From: Spirochaetota bacterium
GTDB lineage: Bacteria; Spirochaetota; UBA4802; UB4802
Assembly: GCA_040756435.1 (NCBI GenBank)
Contig: JBFLZD010000008.1
Coordinates: forward strand, 16,146-80,145
Length of the DNA stretch: 64,000 nucleotides
Reading direction: 5' to 3'
The stretch's first letter is position 1. Each line of letters starts with the position of its first letter. Under the pieces are notes generated by a model that did not search any database, had not been told where the DNA came from, and was given only the letters and a program-made list of their open reading frames with translations. Positions 1-8,609 of this stretch are shown piece after piece. The position numbers and the translations under genes were made by a program.

Positions 1-524
1 GGCAATAAATAAATTGGCTCATCTATTCGTTTCTGAACCTCTATTAAATAACGCAGGGAGTCATATTTTACTTCAGTATATCGTTTAAGGAAGTATCGTT
101 TAGATAATAATGAAAAAAGGATGCTCTTATTATCTTTTATTAAACTTTCAACATAATCGGTATCCAGAACGTATTCATACTGTTTCCCTAACACTGTAGA
201 TGAAAAAAATTGCCATAAACGCCTTGTTATAAACCCAATATCCTGAAACCAGAAGGGGTTGTACTCCAGTGCAAATACCGGAAGAGGATAGTTATGCCTG
301 CGCAGTAGGTTATATAATATCAAAAGTGATAGGTTTGAACTCTGGAAGGATGCATAGACAACATGACCTTTACCAATACATTCTTCTATCCGTGAACAGC
401 TTTCCTCATCAAAATCAACGGTGTTAAAAAGTACCAGGGCCAGTTTTTCAAGTAATGGATTGAGACGTTCATATATTATTCCATCATATATGCCTGATGT
501 TATAACTCCATCATTTTTTTTCAT
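1..524 (-). CDS. PlsB-like acyltransferase, C-terminus outside window
   Basis: An open frame starts at ATG 522-524 behind a good ribosome site (AGGGGTGA) and runs off the left edge, giving about 174 residues of an unfinished protein. The segment GKGHVVYASFQSSNLSLL, followed by a run ending in NPFW, lines up with the first motif region of PlsB-type glycerol-3-phosphate acyltransferases (GHIVYVPCHRSHMDY in E. coli, from memory). The catalytic His and Asp of the HX4D motif appear to be Gln and Ser here, so the protein may be an inactive or altered acyltransferase. It would act at the inner membrane in phospholipid synthesis if active. Only the N-terminal part is visible, so the assignment is tentative. 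Confidence 0.45.
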   Translation of the reverse strand, partial: MKKNDGVITSGIYDGIIYERLNPLLEKLALVLFNTVDFDEESCSRIEECIGKGHVVYASFQSSNLSLLILYNLLRRHNYPLPVFALEYNPFWFQDIGFITRRLWQFFSSTVLGKQYEYVLDTDYVESLIKDNKSILFSLLSKRYFLKRYTEVKYDSLRYLIEVQKRIDEPIYLL

Positions 525-547
525 AACAATCACCCCTTACAAATGAA

Positions 548-567
548 GGCTATGAATGTTCATAGCC
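548..567. repeat. Perfect inverted repeat upstream of PlsB-like gene
   Basis: GGCTATGAA and TTCATAGCC form 9-bp arms around a 2-base centre, followed on the plus strand by a T-rich run. It lies 24 bases upstream of the minus-strand start at 524, so it is more likely an operator or leader hairpin for that gene than a plus-strand terminator, as no plus-strand gene ends here. Confidence 0.5.
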
Positions 568-1114
568 ATTTTTTTATTTTAAGATTTTTAATGCTTTATA
601 AAATACTAATCTTCTTTTAGTTATTCCACAATTGTAAACGAAAATATCTAAATTTTAATCATTTTTTAACCATGTAATAAACTTTTGAGTATTGTAAATA
701 ATACGTTTTTCATTGCAAGTACTTTTTTAAGATAATTGGACTGAAACACTATACATAATTATATATATATTTTTACTTTTATGATCACAATAGTTAAAAA
801 AATCCAGTAATAATTTCTTAAAAATTTCATCCAATGACATACAGCATACTAAATGCTACAAATCAAAAGGATAAGAATTATTTCTTCTATATAAAAATAT
901 TGATTGAAATATTATAGGTTTTTGCCTAAAATTGTTATCTCTGATTAAAAAAATGTTTGCAATATATATGTCCTGTTTACAGTATATATTGCCAGAATGA
1001 ATATAATGAAAGTTTTCATATAACCTGTAACCAGGATTAACAAAGAAAAATTTATGTGTAACTAGTACAATTGTCATGATATAATATTATAAATAAAGCC
1101 TTTTAGATAAACAG
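568..1114. other. AT-rich non-coding stretch
   Basis: I see no convincing gene. A 73-codon open frame on the minus strand (856-1077) has no ribosome site, no recognisable domain and a composition expected from AT-rich random sequence. The end of the stretch should contain the promoter of the tRNA. Confidence 0.4.
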
Positions 1115-1189
1115 CGGGATGTAGCGCAGTCCGGTTAGCGCGCTTCGTTCGGGACGAAGAGGCCGGGAGTTCAAATCTCCCCATCCCGA
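1115..1189 (+). tRNA. tRNA-Pro (CGG)
   Basis: Acceptor strand CGGGATG (1115-1121) pairs with CATCCCG (1182-1188), discriminator A at 1189. The D arm is TAGCGCAGTCCGG, the anticodon stem CTTCG/CGAAG encloses loop TTCGGGA with anticodon CGG, and the T arm GGGAGTTCAAATCTCCC is canonical. CCA is not encoded. Confidence 0.95.
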
Positions 1190-1215
1190 AAGCGTTAGTA
1201 TATACTGAGGAATTG

Positions 1216-1638
1216 ATGACTCATTCTAAAATGACTTTATTAAAAGCTAAATACCCTACAATTAAAGAAATACGGAAATCTATTGTAGACGATATTATAA
1301 CCGAGCTTGCTAAAAATAAAATACAGGTAAGGCTGGACAATCTTGAACTGTACCTTATAATTGATGAAGCAATAACCAATGCCATGGAACATGGCAATAA
1401 ATGGAATCAGAATAAATATCTCCATATTGAGGTTGCAAAGGATACCAACCAATTGTATATTACTATTACCGACGAGGGGAATGGCTTTAAGCATCCCGAT
1501 TTACATTCAAATGTTCACCTGCAACCCCGGGGGCGAGGCATTTTTATAATTAAACAATTTGCCAAAGTTTCATGGAACAAAAAAGGAAACAGCATAACCA
1601 TGGCAATACCCATTACACACAATAGCAATCCTGTTTAA
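1216..1638 (+). CDS. RsbW/SpoIIAB-like anti-sigma factor kinase
   Basis: A 140-residue single-domain protein with a GHKL ATPase fold. The N box is seen in DEAITNAMEHGNKW, the G1 box in DEGNGF and the G2 box in PRGRGIFIIKQF. Proteins of this length and architecture are serine kinases/anti-sigma factors that phosphorylate a STAS antagonist; a STAS protein is encoded at 46481-46819, but a partnership is only inference. The ATG at 1216 is preferred over the TTG at 1213 because GAGG at 1207-1210 is better spaced for it. It begins 26 bases after the tRNA and may be read through from it; the next gene follows after 21 bases. Confidence 0.8.
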   Translation: MTHSKMTLLKAKYPTIKEIRKSIVDDIITELAKNKIQVRLDNLELYLIIDEAITNAMEHGNKWNQNKYLHIEVAKDTNQLYITITDEGNGFKHPDLHSNVHLQPRGRGIFIIKQFAKVSWNKKGNSITMAIPITHNSNPV

Positions 1639-1659
1639 AGAGCTATCCAGCATAGTGCT

Positions 1660-1989
1660 ATGAAACGATATAACAGTACCCCCAACCGGCTTTCATATAC
1701 TTCTGGTAAATACGCTACACCTGCAAAACGATATACCAGTTATCACATCATACCATGTATAATTCTGGCGATAGTTCTTGCAATTACTCTATTTATATAT
1801 AAAAGCTGTAACAATGACCACATCCATCAAACCACAGCAACACAACATCTTAAACAAACCAGTAATTCACCAAACAATGTTAAAACTCATAGAAAGATTT
1901 TACAAAAAAAACAAGAAATTCCCGTTGATACCACCCCAAAGGATTCATTGCCACCTGAAACCGATTTAAGAATATTAACCGACAAGTAA
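1660..1989 (+). CDS. Small single-pass membrane protein, unknown
   Basis: A 109-residue protein with a basic, Ser/Thr/Tyr-rich N-terminus of about 28 residues, one hydrophobic segment (IIPCIILAIVLAITLFIY, about residues 30-47) and a polar, Lys/Gln/Thr-rich tail. Short distance from the anti-sigma gene suggests co-transcription. A copy of the dispersed octamer CGATAGTT lies inside it (1769-1776), in codons for the membrane segment. No ribosome site is obvious and I recognise no family; it could be a small anchored regulator of the adjacent anti-sigma factor, which is inference. Confidence 0.45.
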   Translation: MKRYNSTPNRLSYTSGKYATPAKRYTSYHIIPCIILAIVLAITLFIYKSCNNDHIHQTTATQHLKQTSNSPNNVKTHRKILQKKQEIPVDTTPKDSLPPETDLRILTDK

Positions 1990-2001
1990 ACTTTGATTTC
2001 T

Positions 2002-4383
2002 CTAAAAAATCCGGAACATCCTGTACCACAGTGCATGGAAAGAAAAGGCTATGCGGGTACTCATGCCTATTGCCAGAACTATACATAGCAATCCTATACT
2101 GTAGATGATAGTTACTAACTGCCTGTCTTTAATCATTAGATTAAGATTTTCAGCATAGTTCATTAATGGGGATGTATATGCTGATTTAACAACCAGCGTG
2201 GTATAGCTGGGTGCACTCCATTTATATACTGGTTTGCCATTCTGGTAGTATATATACCGCATGCGAGCTGTTATGGTGTAATTTCCAGGTTTAACATTTG
2301 TAAGCATTATCTCACTGGTTGGGTGTGTAACGATAAACGGTGGTACTACTTTCTGTGAAGAAACAACAACAGAATACCCCTGAACCTGCTTTTGCAAAAT
2401 GTTTTTTGGCAATAACGAAAATTTGTAAAATGAAGACGCATAAATTTCTTTAAACGGTATATTAAAAAGCACAATCGGATACTGTATCCGTACCTTTCCC
2501 GGGATTTTTCCCGGTAACTCTTCTGGTGGCAAAATACCTTTGGCTAATTGTTCATAGTATGCTGCATCTGCCTTTCCAACATCTCCAATAACTATCTCAT
2601 AGGTGGCCATCCGTCCTTTCATGTTGGTCATATCAACGGGACGAATACTGAAGAAATATCTTCCTTTTGGCAGGCTTTCAAGAGTCACTGAATCAGCAGT
2701 TGTAAATGCTGATGGTTCAACAATGGCATCTTTAGCAATTGCATAGTAAAATCCTTTAAGCCTGTCCCGCTGTTCAACTGTCCATTGTAATACTGGAACC
2801 GGATTATTCACCTGTGTACCTTCAGGATGGGTTGGGGAACTCACTGTGGGCATGGGTAGTGGCGTACTGGAAACAAGCAATGGATAATGGATGGTACGGC
2901 TGTAGTTACCAGCTTTATCAATAGCTCGAATGTGAAAATAGGTTATGCCATCCTTTAAATCAGGTACAACATATTTTCGTATAGGCCCTTCCACGTTCTG
3001 TACTGTTGGGTCAAATGTTGGTAGGTCATTATAAATAACAGCATACCCAGCTATACCAGATTCATCAACTGGTGGATCCCATTCAATAATGGCATTGGTT
3101 TGACGTGTCCAAATATTTTCAGGATGTGTCCGTGAATATACGTTTGGAGGAAGTACCGAAATATCCGAAAACTTTGCCAGCAGGCGCTGGTTGCTATTCC
3201 AGAATAATAGAACCTGCTTTTTAACAATGACCGGGAACTGTTCATATGAGGTAACATTGGCATCGGATATCCTGAGTGCATTGGAAAGCGATCCATCAAT
3301 CAAAGAATATTTCTTTCCAAACACTGCCTGATATCGCTCTCGCATATCATTCCATACAATAAGCATTTCATCATCCGAGGAAGCAACTAATTTAGGAGCA
3401 TAACAATCAATCTCTGCTCTTGTTATAATAATAGGGTCAGGTTCCCATTGTTTCCCTTTATTGTATCCTCGCAATAATCTCACTTCCCAGTGTTTCTGTT
3501 CATTGTTCATATAGACACAGTAAAGAACATCTTTGTGTAAATAGAGATTCGGAGAAGAATCATTAGCCGGGCTCAGAGTAATGCGCTTTGGCGAGGAAAA
3601 ACTTTTTCCATTATTACCTGAATATACAAAGAACAGATCATCGGATAACACTCCTCCGGATAATATCTTTGCCTGAAACACTAAGTATATTGAATCACCT
3701 TCAAATACTATAGCAGGAAAGAATAAACCCCGGTATTCCGTTGCAATATCTGCTATTGTATCTATCCTGGTAAATTGCAATTCATCCGGAGAAAATGCAT
3801 GATACAGAATTAGACGGCCACCTACTGAACCATGATAAAACAGGTGCAGCCCGCCAGTGGAATCATAAAACACCTGGGATAACATGGATTCATCAGTCTG
3901 AAGCGATAGTGCAACAGGTTTGCTCCATGTAGCACCCAAATCATTTGAAACGGTTAGAAATATTTTACTTTTGCTATCAACAAGGTTATGCCAGGTACAG
4001 GCAATGTGACCGTTGTTTGATATGGCAATATGAGGGCGCACAGCCACAGAAGGGTCAATACCTGATAATTTATAAGGCGGTAGAAAATCTTTTCCGCCAT
4101 TGAGGGAAAGTATAACATAAATACCATTCTCATTTTTTTCCGTGCCCTCAAAAGCCACTGCAATAACATTGCCTTTGGACACTGCAAAGGGTGATTTCAC
4201 TTTCAGTGTATATGGTGTTATAAGAGCACTTCGCTCCCATCCCACCGGATAGGTTACCACCTCTTCGTAAAAGAGGTGGTAACCTGCATAGATACTTACA
4301 CTAATAATAACAGCCCAGATAATATATCGCAGCCGCGGAAATGTAAATGCCAATTCAAAAATATATATAGAAAGTCTGTTCAT
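2002..4383 (-). CDS. Membrane-tethered sialidase-fold / fibronectin III protein
   Basis: 793 residues. An N-terminal hydrophobic segment (about 17-36) acts as signal anchor and a second hydrophobic segment near the C-terminus (about 755-775) could be a membrane anchor. Between residues 60 and 400 there are repeated Asp-box-like motifs (NDLGATWSKP, NNGKSFSSPK, NKGKQWEP), typical of sialidase-type beta-propellers. Two FN3-like domains follow (about 415-510 and 520-610). No catalytic set for a sialidase can be asserted. It ends the minus-strand operon with the acyl-CoA ligase and dehydratase genes (18 bases apart) though its role there is unclear. The AGGAG ribosome site sits unusually close to the ATG. 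Confidence 0.6.
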   Translation of the reverse strand: MNRLSIYIFELAFTFPRLRYIIWAVIISVSIYAGYHLFYEEVVTYPVGWERSALITPYTLKVKSPFAVSKGNVIAVAFEGTEKNENGIYVILSLNGGKDFLPPYKLSGIDPSVAVRPHIAISNNGHIACTWHNLVDSKSKIFLTVSNDLGATWSKPVALSLQTDESMLSQVFYDSTGGLHLFYHGSVGGRLILYHAFSPDELQFTRIDTIADIATEYRGLFFPAIVFEGDSIYLVFQAKILSGGVLSDDLFFVYSGNNGKSFSSPKRITLSPANDSSPNLYLHKDVLYCVYMNNEQKHWEVRLLRGYNKGKQWEPDPIIITRAEIDCYAPKLVASSDDEMLIVWNDMRERYQAVFGKKYSLIDGSLSNALRISDANVTSYEQFPVIVKKQVLLFWNSNQRLLAKFSDISVLPPNVYSRTHPENIWTRQTNAIIEWDPPVDESGIAGYAVIYNDLPTFDPTVQNVEGPIRKYVVPDLKDGITYFHIRAIDKAGNYSRTIHYPLLVSSTPLPMPTVSSPTHPEGTQVNNPVPVLQWTVEQRDRLKGFYYAIAKDAIVEPSAFTTADSVTLESLPKGRYFFSIRPVDMTNMKGRMATYEIVIGDVGKADAAYYEQLAKGILPPEELPGKIPGKVRIQYPIVLFNIPFKEIYASSFYKFSLLPKNILQKQVQGYSVVVSSQKVVPPFIVTHPTSEIMLTNVKPGNYTITARMRYIYYQNGKPVYKWSAPSYTTLVVKSAYTSPLMNYAENLNLMIKDRQLVTIIYSIGLLCIVLAIGMSTRIAFSFHALWYRMFRIF

Positions 4384-4401
4384 ACTCCTATTATCGGAAC
4401 T

Positions 4402-6120
4402 TTATCCAGCATATTCTCCACGGCTTCGTAATTTTTCCTTTTCCTCTTCTTCCAGCACATTAAAGGCAATTTTGCCAACTTTTGTTTTTGGCAATTCATC
4501 TCTAAACTCAATTTCCCGTGGGCAACTCCATTTTATCAGATGTTCCCTGCAATGTCCAATTAATTCTTCTGCCAATGTATTACCTGCTTTATCCTTATAT
4601 TCCGGTTTCAATACAATAAATGCTTTTACCCTTTCCACCTGTGCCTTATCCGGTACACCTATGACACAGGCCTGGTCAACTGCTGGATGTTTCCGCAATA
4701 CATCTTCAACCTGAGATGGGTATACATTAAATCCAGAAGATTTAATCATTCTTTTCAAGCGCAATTTGAAATAGAAAAATCCATCCTCATCCATTGTCCC
4801 TATATCACCGGTATGCAACCACACCAGCCCATCATCATGCTTACGCAACGTTTTTGCGGTCTCTTCCGGCTGATTAAGGTAGCCAAGCATTACTGCAGGC
4901 CCGGAAACACATATTTCACCTTCCTGTCCACATGGGGCTTCCTCAGTTGTACCCTGTTTAACAATCTTTGCCAGCATATCAGGGAAAGGAACTCCAATAC
5001 TACCTTCGCGATATTCATTCATTGGCATTGCCATAATTGCTGTTACTGCTTCAGTAAGCCCATACCCTTCACGCAATTTTACATTCCCACCCTGCCGTGC
5101 CACTACTCTTTCAAATTCTTCTTTCACTACACGTGGCAAAGTATCTGCACCACTGAAAGCTGCCTTAATGCATGACAAATCTGCAGAACAAAACACCTTA
5201 TTTTTACTCAAAGCTTCAAATAACGTTGGAACGCCAATAAGAAAATTGGGTTTCTTTTGTTTAATAAGTTTTGCAACGATAACCGGATCAAATTGGGGTA
5301 CCAGGATACTTTTGCCACCACCCATAAAAAATGCATTGGTACAAACACCCAGTCCAAATCCATGGAATATTGGTAATATTGCCAGTATTGAATCATCCTC
5401 AGACATTTTCCCCCATGAAGCAACCTGCATACCTTCACTGATAAAATTCATGTTTGAAAGCATAATGCCTTTGGGCATGCCTGTAGTGCCACCACTGTAT
5501 AAAATAACTGCCATATCATCAGTTTTCATGCTGGATTTGGGAACACTGCTGCTCTTTTTCATCAAGTCATTCCACCACACCACGCGCGGATCTTTTGGCA
5601 CTTTTGGGATTTTCCTCCCTTTGGTAAGATAAAACCCCAAAGCTTTAAGCCCTGGCAGAAAATCAGAGATTTTAGTAAGAATTAAGGTTTTACAGGGCGT
5701 TTTATCCATCACTTCCTTAAACGCACCATAAAAGGCATCAATGGTAAGAGCAAATGTACTATTGCTAACATTAAGGTAAAATTCAATTTCTTTTGGGGGC
5801 GATAGTGGATGTATCATACTGGCCACAGCCCCAATTTTATTTACCGCATAAAAACATATTATTCCCTGGGGTGTTGTCGGCATGGAGATAGTTATGGTAT
5901 GACCTTCTCTAAGCCCTAATGCATACAACCCTTCAGCACACCTATCAATGAGTTGTGCAAACTCCTTGTACGTGGCCGTATACCCCATAAAGTCCCAGGC
6001 AATTGCATTGGGTTTTCGCTCAACCGTACGCAACAGTGCTTCATACATGGTTACCTTAGGGTAATCCAGTGAATGTGGCACTTCTCCATAGTATTTAAGC
6101 CATGGCTTTGTTTCGTACAT
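4402..6120 (-). CDS. AMP-forming acyl-CoA synthetase (FadD-like)
   Basis: 572 residues, full length for the ANL superfamily. The ATP-binding loop YSGGTTGMPKG (about residue 208), the A5 region REGYGLTEA, the motif LHTGDIG and the C-terminal PKTKVGKI with its catalytic Lys are all present. It activates a carboxylic acid to its CoA thioester using ATP. Start ATG at 6120 has a strong GGAGG site. It lies 20 bases downstream of the dehydratase subunits, so it probably makes the CoA substrate for that pathway; the acid itself cannot be told from sequence. Confidence 0.9.
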   Translation of the reverse strand: MYETKPWLKYYGEVPHSLDYPKVTMYEALLRTVERKPNAIAWDFMGYTATYKEFAQLIDRCAEGLYALGLREGHTITISMPTTPQGIICFYAVNKIGAVASMIHPLSPPKEIEFYLNVSNSTFALTIDAFYGAFKEVMDKTPCKTLILTKISDFLPGLKALGFYLTKGRKIPKVPKDPRVVWWNDLMKKSSSVPKSSMKTDDMAVILYSGGTTGMPKGIMLSNMNFISEGMQVASWGKMSEDDSILAILPIFHGFGLGVCTNAFFMGGGKSILVPQFDPVIVAKLIKQKKPNFLIGVPTLFEALSKNKVFCSADLSCIKAAFSGADTLPRVVKEEFERVVARQGGNVKLREGYGLTEAVTAIMAMPMNEYREGSIGVPFPDMLAKIVKQGTTEEAPCGQEGEICVSGPAVMLGYLNQPEETAKTLRKHDDGLVWLHTGDIGTMDEDGFFYFKLRLKRMIKSSGFNVYPSQVEDVLRKHPAVDQACVIGVPDKAQVERVKAFIVLKPEYKDKAGNTLAEELIGHCREHLIKWSCPREIEFRDELPKTKVGKIAFNVLEEEEKEKLRSRGEYAG

Positions 6121-6140
6121 ATAAGGCCTCCAAAAACATA

Positions 6141-7370
6141 TTATTTTTTACTTTTAATAATTTCCATAAAAGCTTCAATGCGGGTTAACACCTGCGCTTC
6201 GCTGAAATTACGCTCATCCACCATATCTGCTTCAATAATAAGTGATGGGATCCCTCGCTCCTTCTGCACAATCCGTTGTATATCATACTGCCCCAATGAA
6301 TACGGTTTGCAACTTCGGTTTGAATGCATCACAAGGCCATCAACATCGTATTTGTCTATCATACCAATTACAGCTTTAGCCATCTGATCCACCGAAATAT
6401 TCAGATAGATAGCTGTATAGCCTTCCACCATACTCTTCAAAAAGTCATTTTCATCTAAATAGTCTAATTGCCTGCACCATGCTGTGGTATAGGTATCAGC
6501 CACAAGGCATGCATTATGTGCAGCAAATGTATCAGAAAGCCATTTAGTTTTATACCACACAGGAAGGTTATCCCACAACAGGCGATACTGTTCATTGGGA
6601 ATTGCACTGATACCATTTGCAATACGCTCCTTCATTTCGTTGAGTAATTCAGTATAATAATCCACCACAATCTGGGTACCACGCAACGTAACAATAAGCG
6701 CCAAATGAAAAAATGCATCAAAAGCACTCATTGGTGCGGGCTTATGCATGGCAGTATCAAGTACTGCCTGCCACAATCTTTGACCTGCAATGGAAAGCTT
6801 GCCCACTTCAATAGCTTTATCATAATCAAATTTTTTGCCACACTGCTCCTCTAAAAATGCAATATATTCAAGTATCTGTGCACCCACATAATCCTTTGCT
6901 TCCTGTGTCATTTCACTGTGACAAAATGGTGTATCAAAGATAAACAATGGTACATTAAAATACCGCGCCTGCACCTCATACCATTTGAGCACAGTGCCAC
7001 AAATGTTGTTGCAGCATACCAGAAAATCAGGCTTTGGCAATCCCCCAATAGGCCCACCATTGATAGGCGCAGCAGCAATGTCCGAGCGCGCATATGAGCA
7101 CAGATCACGACAGTAACCCATTTCCTCTGCCTTTTCGCAAAGCCCTACACCCATCTTTGAGGCACCAACCATTGCGCCATGATTTTCCGGATACACCGGA
7201 ATAACGTCCATAACTAAAAGAGGCTCCACCGGTCCACCACTGGTGATCCACGCCACCTTTTTATTGTTCTGTGCCGCAGTTTTTGCCTCTATATAATAAT
7301 TGGTCATTATTTCTTTCATCCGTTTAACGGATTTTATTCTGTTGTCCTTTTTTTCCTGTGGTTCTGCCAT
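6141..7370 (-). CDS. 2-hydroxyacyl-CoA dehydratase subunit (HgdB/BcrC-like)
   Basis: 409 residues from ATG 7370, preferred over an upstream TTG because AGGTGA lies directly ahead of it. Family hallmarks are the candidate iron-sulfur ligands in GYCRDLCSYARSD (Cys87, Cys91), LVCCNNICGTVLKW (Cys119-124) and the late motif MHSNRSCKPYSLGQ. The family forms a heterodimeric 4Fe-4S enzyme that removes water from 2-hydroxyacyl-CoA, or reduces benzoyl-type CoA esters, by ketyl-radical chemistry, and needs an ATP-dependent activase. The partner subunit is encoded 18 bases upstream. No activase gene is in the window. Confidence 0.85.
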   Translation of the reverse strand: MAEPQEKKDNRIKSVKRMKEIMTNYYIEAKTAAQNNKKVAWITSGGPVEPLLVMDVIPVYPENHGAMVGASKMGVGLCEKAEEMGYCRDLCSYARSDIAAAPINGGPIGGLPKPDFLVCCNNICGTVLKWYEVQARYFNVPLFIFDTPFCHSEMTQEAKDYVGAQILEYIAFLEEQCGKKFDYDKAIEVGKLSIAGQRLWQAVLDTAMHKPAPMSAFDAFFHLALIVTLRGTQIVVDYYTELLNEMKERIANGISAIPNEQYRLLWDNLPVWYKTKWLSDTFAAHNACLVADTYTTAWCRQLDYLDENDFLKSMVEGYTAIYLNISVDQMAKAVIGMIDKYDVDGLVMHSNRSCKPYSLGQYDIQRIVQKERGIPSLIIEADMVDERNFSEAQVLTRIEAFMEIIKSKK

Positions 7371-7388
7371 AGGTTCACCTCGCAAAAG

Positions 7389-8495
7389 TTAAATCATATC
7401 AATGAATGCTTCAAGTCGTGTTTTCATCTGCCCTTCCGATGGAAGTTGCTGTTCTAATTCCAGCAATATAGAAGGAACACCAACCTCATCCAGAGCCTCT
7501 TTCAGGTAAGGATAGTCAAACGAATGAGGGTCGCAAAACTTGAGGTACAGGAATATTGCACCCTGTACATTATGTGTCTTAATCATTGTTTTAATCGTTT
7601 CAGCACGGGTATAATAATCACGGTATTTTGCCGGGCAGATATTTCTTTCATAGTACCTGTCGGCTATTGCCCGCAATGGCTCCTTATCAGTTGCTATCGC
7701 CCCCTCAAAATACCGTGAGCCGGTACACAAATCATCCCATACTACCACACCGCCTGAAGTTTCAATATAATCATAAATATCGGGATGATTGCAAATACCG
7801 CCAATAAGCATTATGCGTTTTCGTTTTTCAGTTTGTGGCGGTAGTTGAATGGATGGGATCAATTCCTTTAAATTGGACACAACCTGGTCACGATCCAGTA
7901 TCATGGCAGCCTTGATGACTGCATTCATCTGGCTACCAGTCAAAGCACTTTTGTTATCACTTTTAAGCTGCCAGATAGTTTTTAAAAGTGAGCGGATTTC
8001 ATTGTAGGTAGCAATAGCTTTTTGCAACGTATCGTCCGATAGCGTTATCCCAAAGCTTTGTTTCAGTTCCTTAGCAAAGCGCACCAGCACATCATACATA
8101 TATTTGCGTGCACTATCAGTATGAAGCTTAACCGCCCATACTACATCAAAATGATGCTTCATGCCAGCATTCAGGCGCCATATATCGGAAAGCCGCTGAA
8201 TTGAATCACAGGTGTGCGGAAACACGGCACCATCCACAAATGACAGCCTGCCCTGCAGTGCATCCTCCAGCGCACCACGTACCAGTGAGCAGCTGTATGC
8301 CTGCAGATGTGCATCCGCCTTAGAGATAGCTTCTACCTGCCCAAATATCCTGAATGGATGAATACCTGCGGCGTAGATGATTTCTTCCGGTGTGTATGAA
8401 CACATGTAGGCAAGCACCCTTTTTCCTGTTGCCTTTTTTAAATGAGCAACATACTCATACGGATCACTAATCTCAAATTTTTTCAGTATATCCAT
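7389..8495 (-). CDS. 2-hydroxyacyl-CoA dehydratase subunit (HgdA/BcrB-like)
   Basis: 368 residues. Conserved Cys positions are seen in AYSCSLVRGAL (Cys69), FPHTCDSIQRLSD (Cys96) and LYLKFCDPHSFDYP (Cys321), matching the three cluster-ligand motifs of the PF06050-type dehydratase/benzoyl-CoA reductase family; YAAGIHPFRIFG is the family's early signature. First gene of the operon that continues with the second subunit, the acyl-CoA ligase and the sialidase-fold protein. Its promoter region is shared with the divergent IclR gene and carries a strong inverted repeat, so repression by that regulator is likely. Confidence 0.85.
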   Translation of the reverse strand: MDILKKFEISDPYEYVAHLKKATGKRVLAYMCSYTPEEIIYAAGIHPFRIFGQVEAISKADAHLQAYSCSLVRGALEDALQGRLSFVDGAVFPHTCDSIQRLSDIWRLNAGMKHHFDVVWAVKLHTDSARKYMYDVLVRFAKELKQSFGITLSDDTLQKAIATYNEIRSLLKTIWQLKSDNKSALTGSQMNAVIKAAMILDRDQVVSNLKELIPSIQLPPQTEKRKRIMLIGGICNHPDIYDYIETSGGVVVWDDLCTGSRYFEGAIATDKEPLRAIADRYYERNICPAKYRDYYTRAETIKTMIKTHNVQGAIFLYLKFCDPHSFDYPYLKEALDEVGVPSILLELEQQLPSEGQMKTRLEAFIDMI

Positions 8496-8524
8496 TCTCC
8501 ACTCCTACAAAAAGTAGTTGACAA

Positions 8525-8554
8525 TGTACGACAATATCGTACATTGTACGATAT
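8525..8554. promoter_or_regulatory. Operator of IclR-type regulator (overlapping palindromes)
   Basis: Two overlapping perfect palindromes: TGTACGA-N5-TCGTACA (8525-8543) and ATATCGTAC-ATT-GTACGATAT (8534-8554), so three GTACGA half-sites lie in alternating orientation. They sit between the divergent dehydratase operon and the IclR gene, just downstream of the likely minus-strand -10, a position suited to repression. Confidence 0.75.
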
Positions 8555-8561
8555 TATATTC

Positions 8562-8590
8562 AATATAAATTTGAATATGTAAACTGTCAA
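8562..8590 (-). promoter_or_regulatory. Promoter of dehydratase operon
   Basis: On the minus strand TTGACA (8585-8590) is followed after 17 bases by TATATT (8562-8567), a near-consensus housekeeping promoter. Transcription would start within or next to the palindromic operator and enter the dehydratase genes. Confidence 0.65.
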
Positions 8591-8609
8591 TAACTTTTTG
8601 TTATATAGT

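Noticed and set aside
856..1077. 73-codon minus-strand open frame
   Set aside because: Very AT-rich, no ribosome site, no recognisable domain; expected by chance in such DNA.
4687..5175. 162-codon plus-strand open frame
   Set aside because: Antisense to the acyl-CoA synthetase, whose motifs are intact in the opposite frame.
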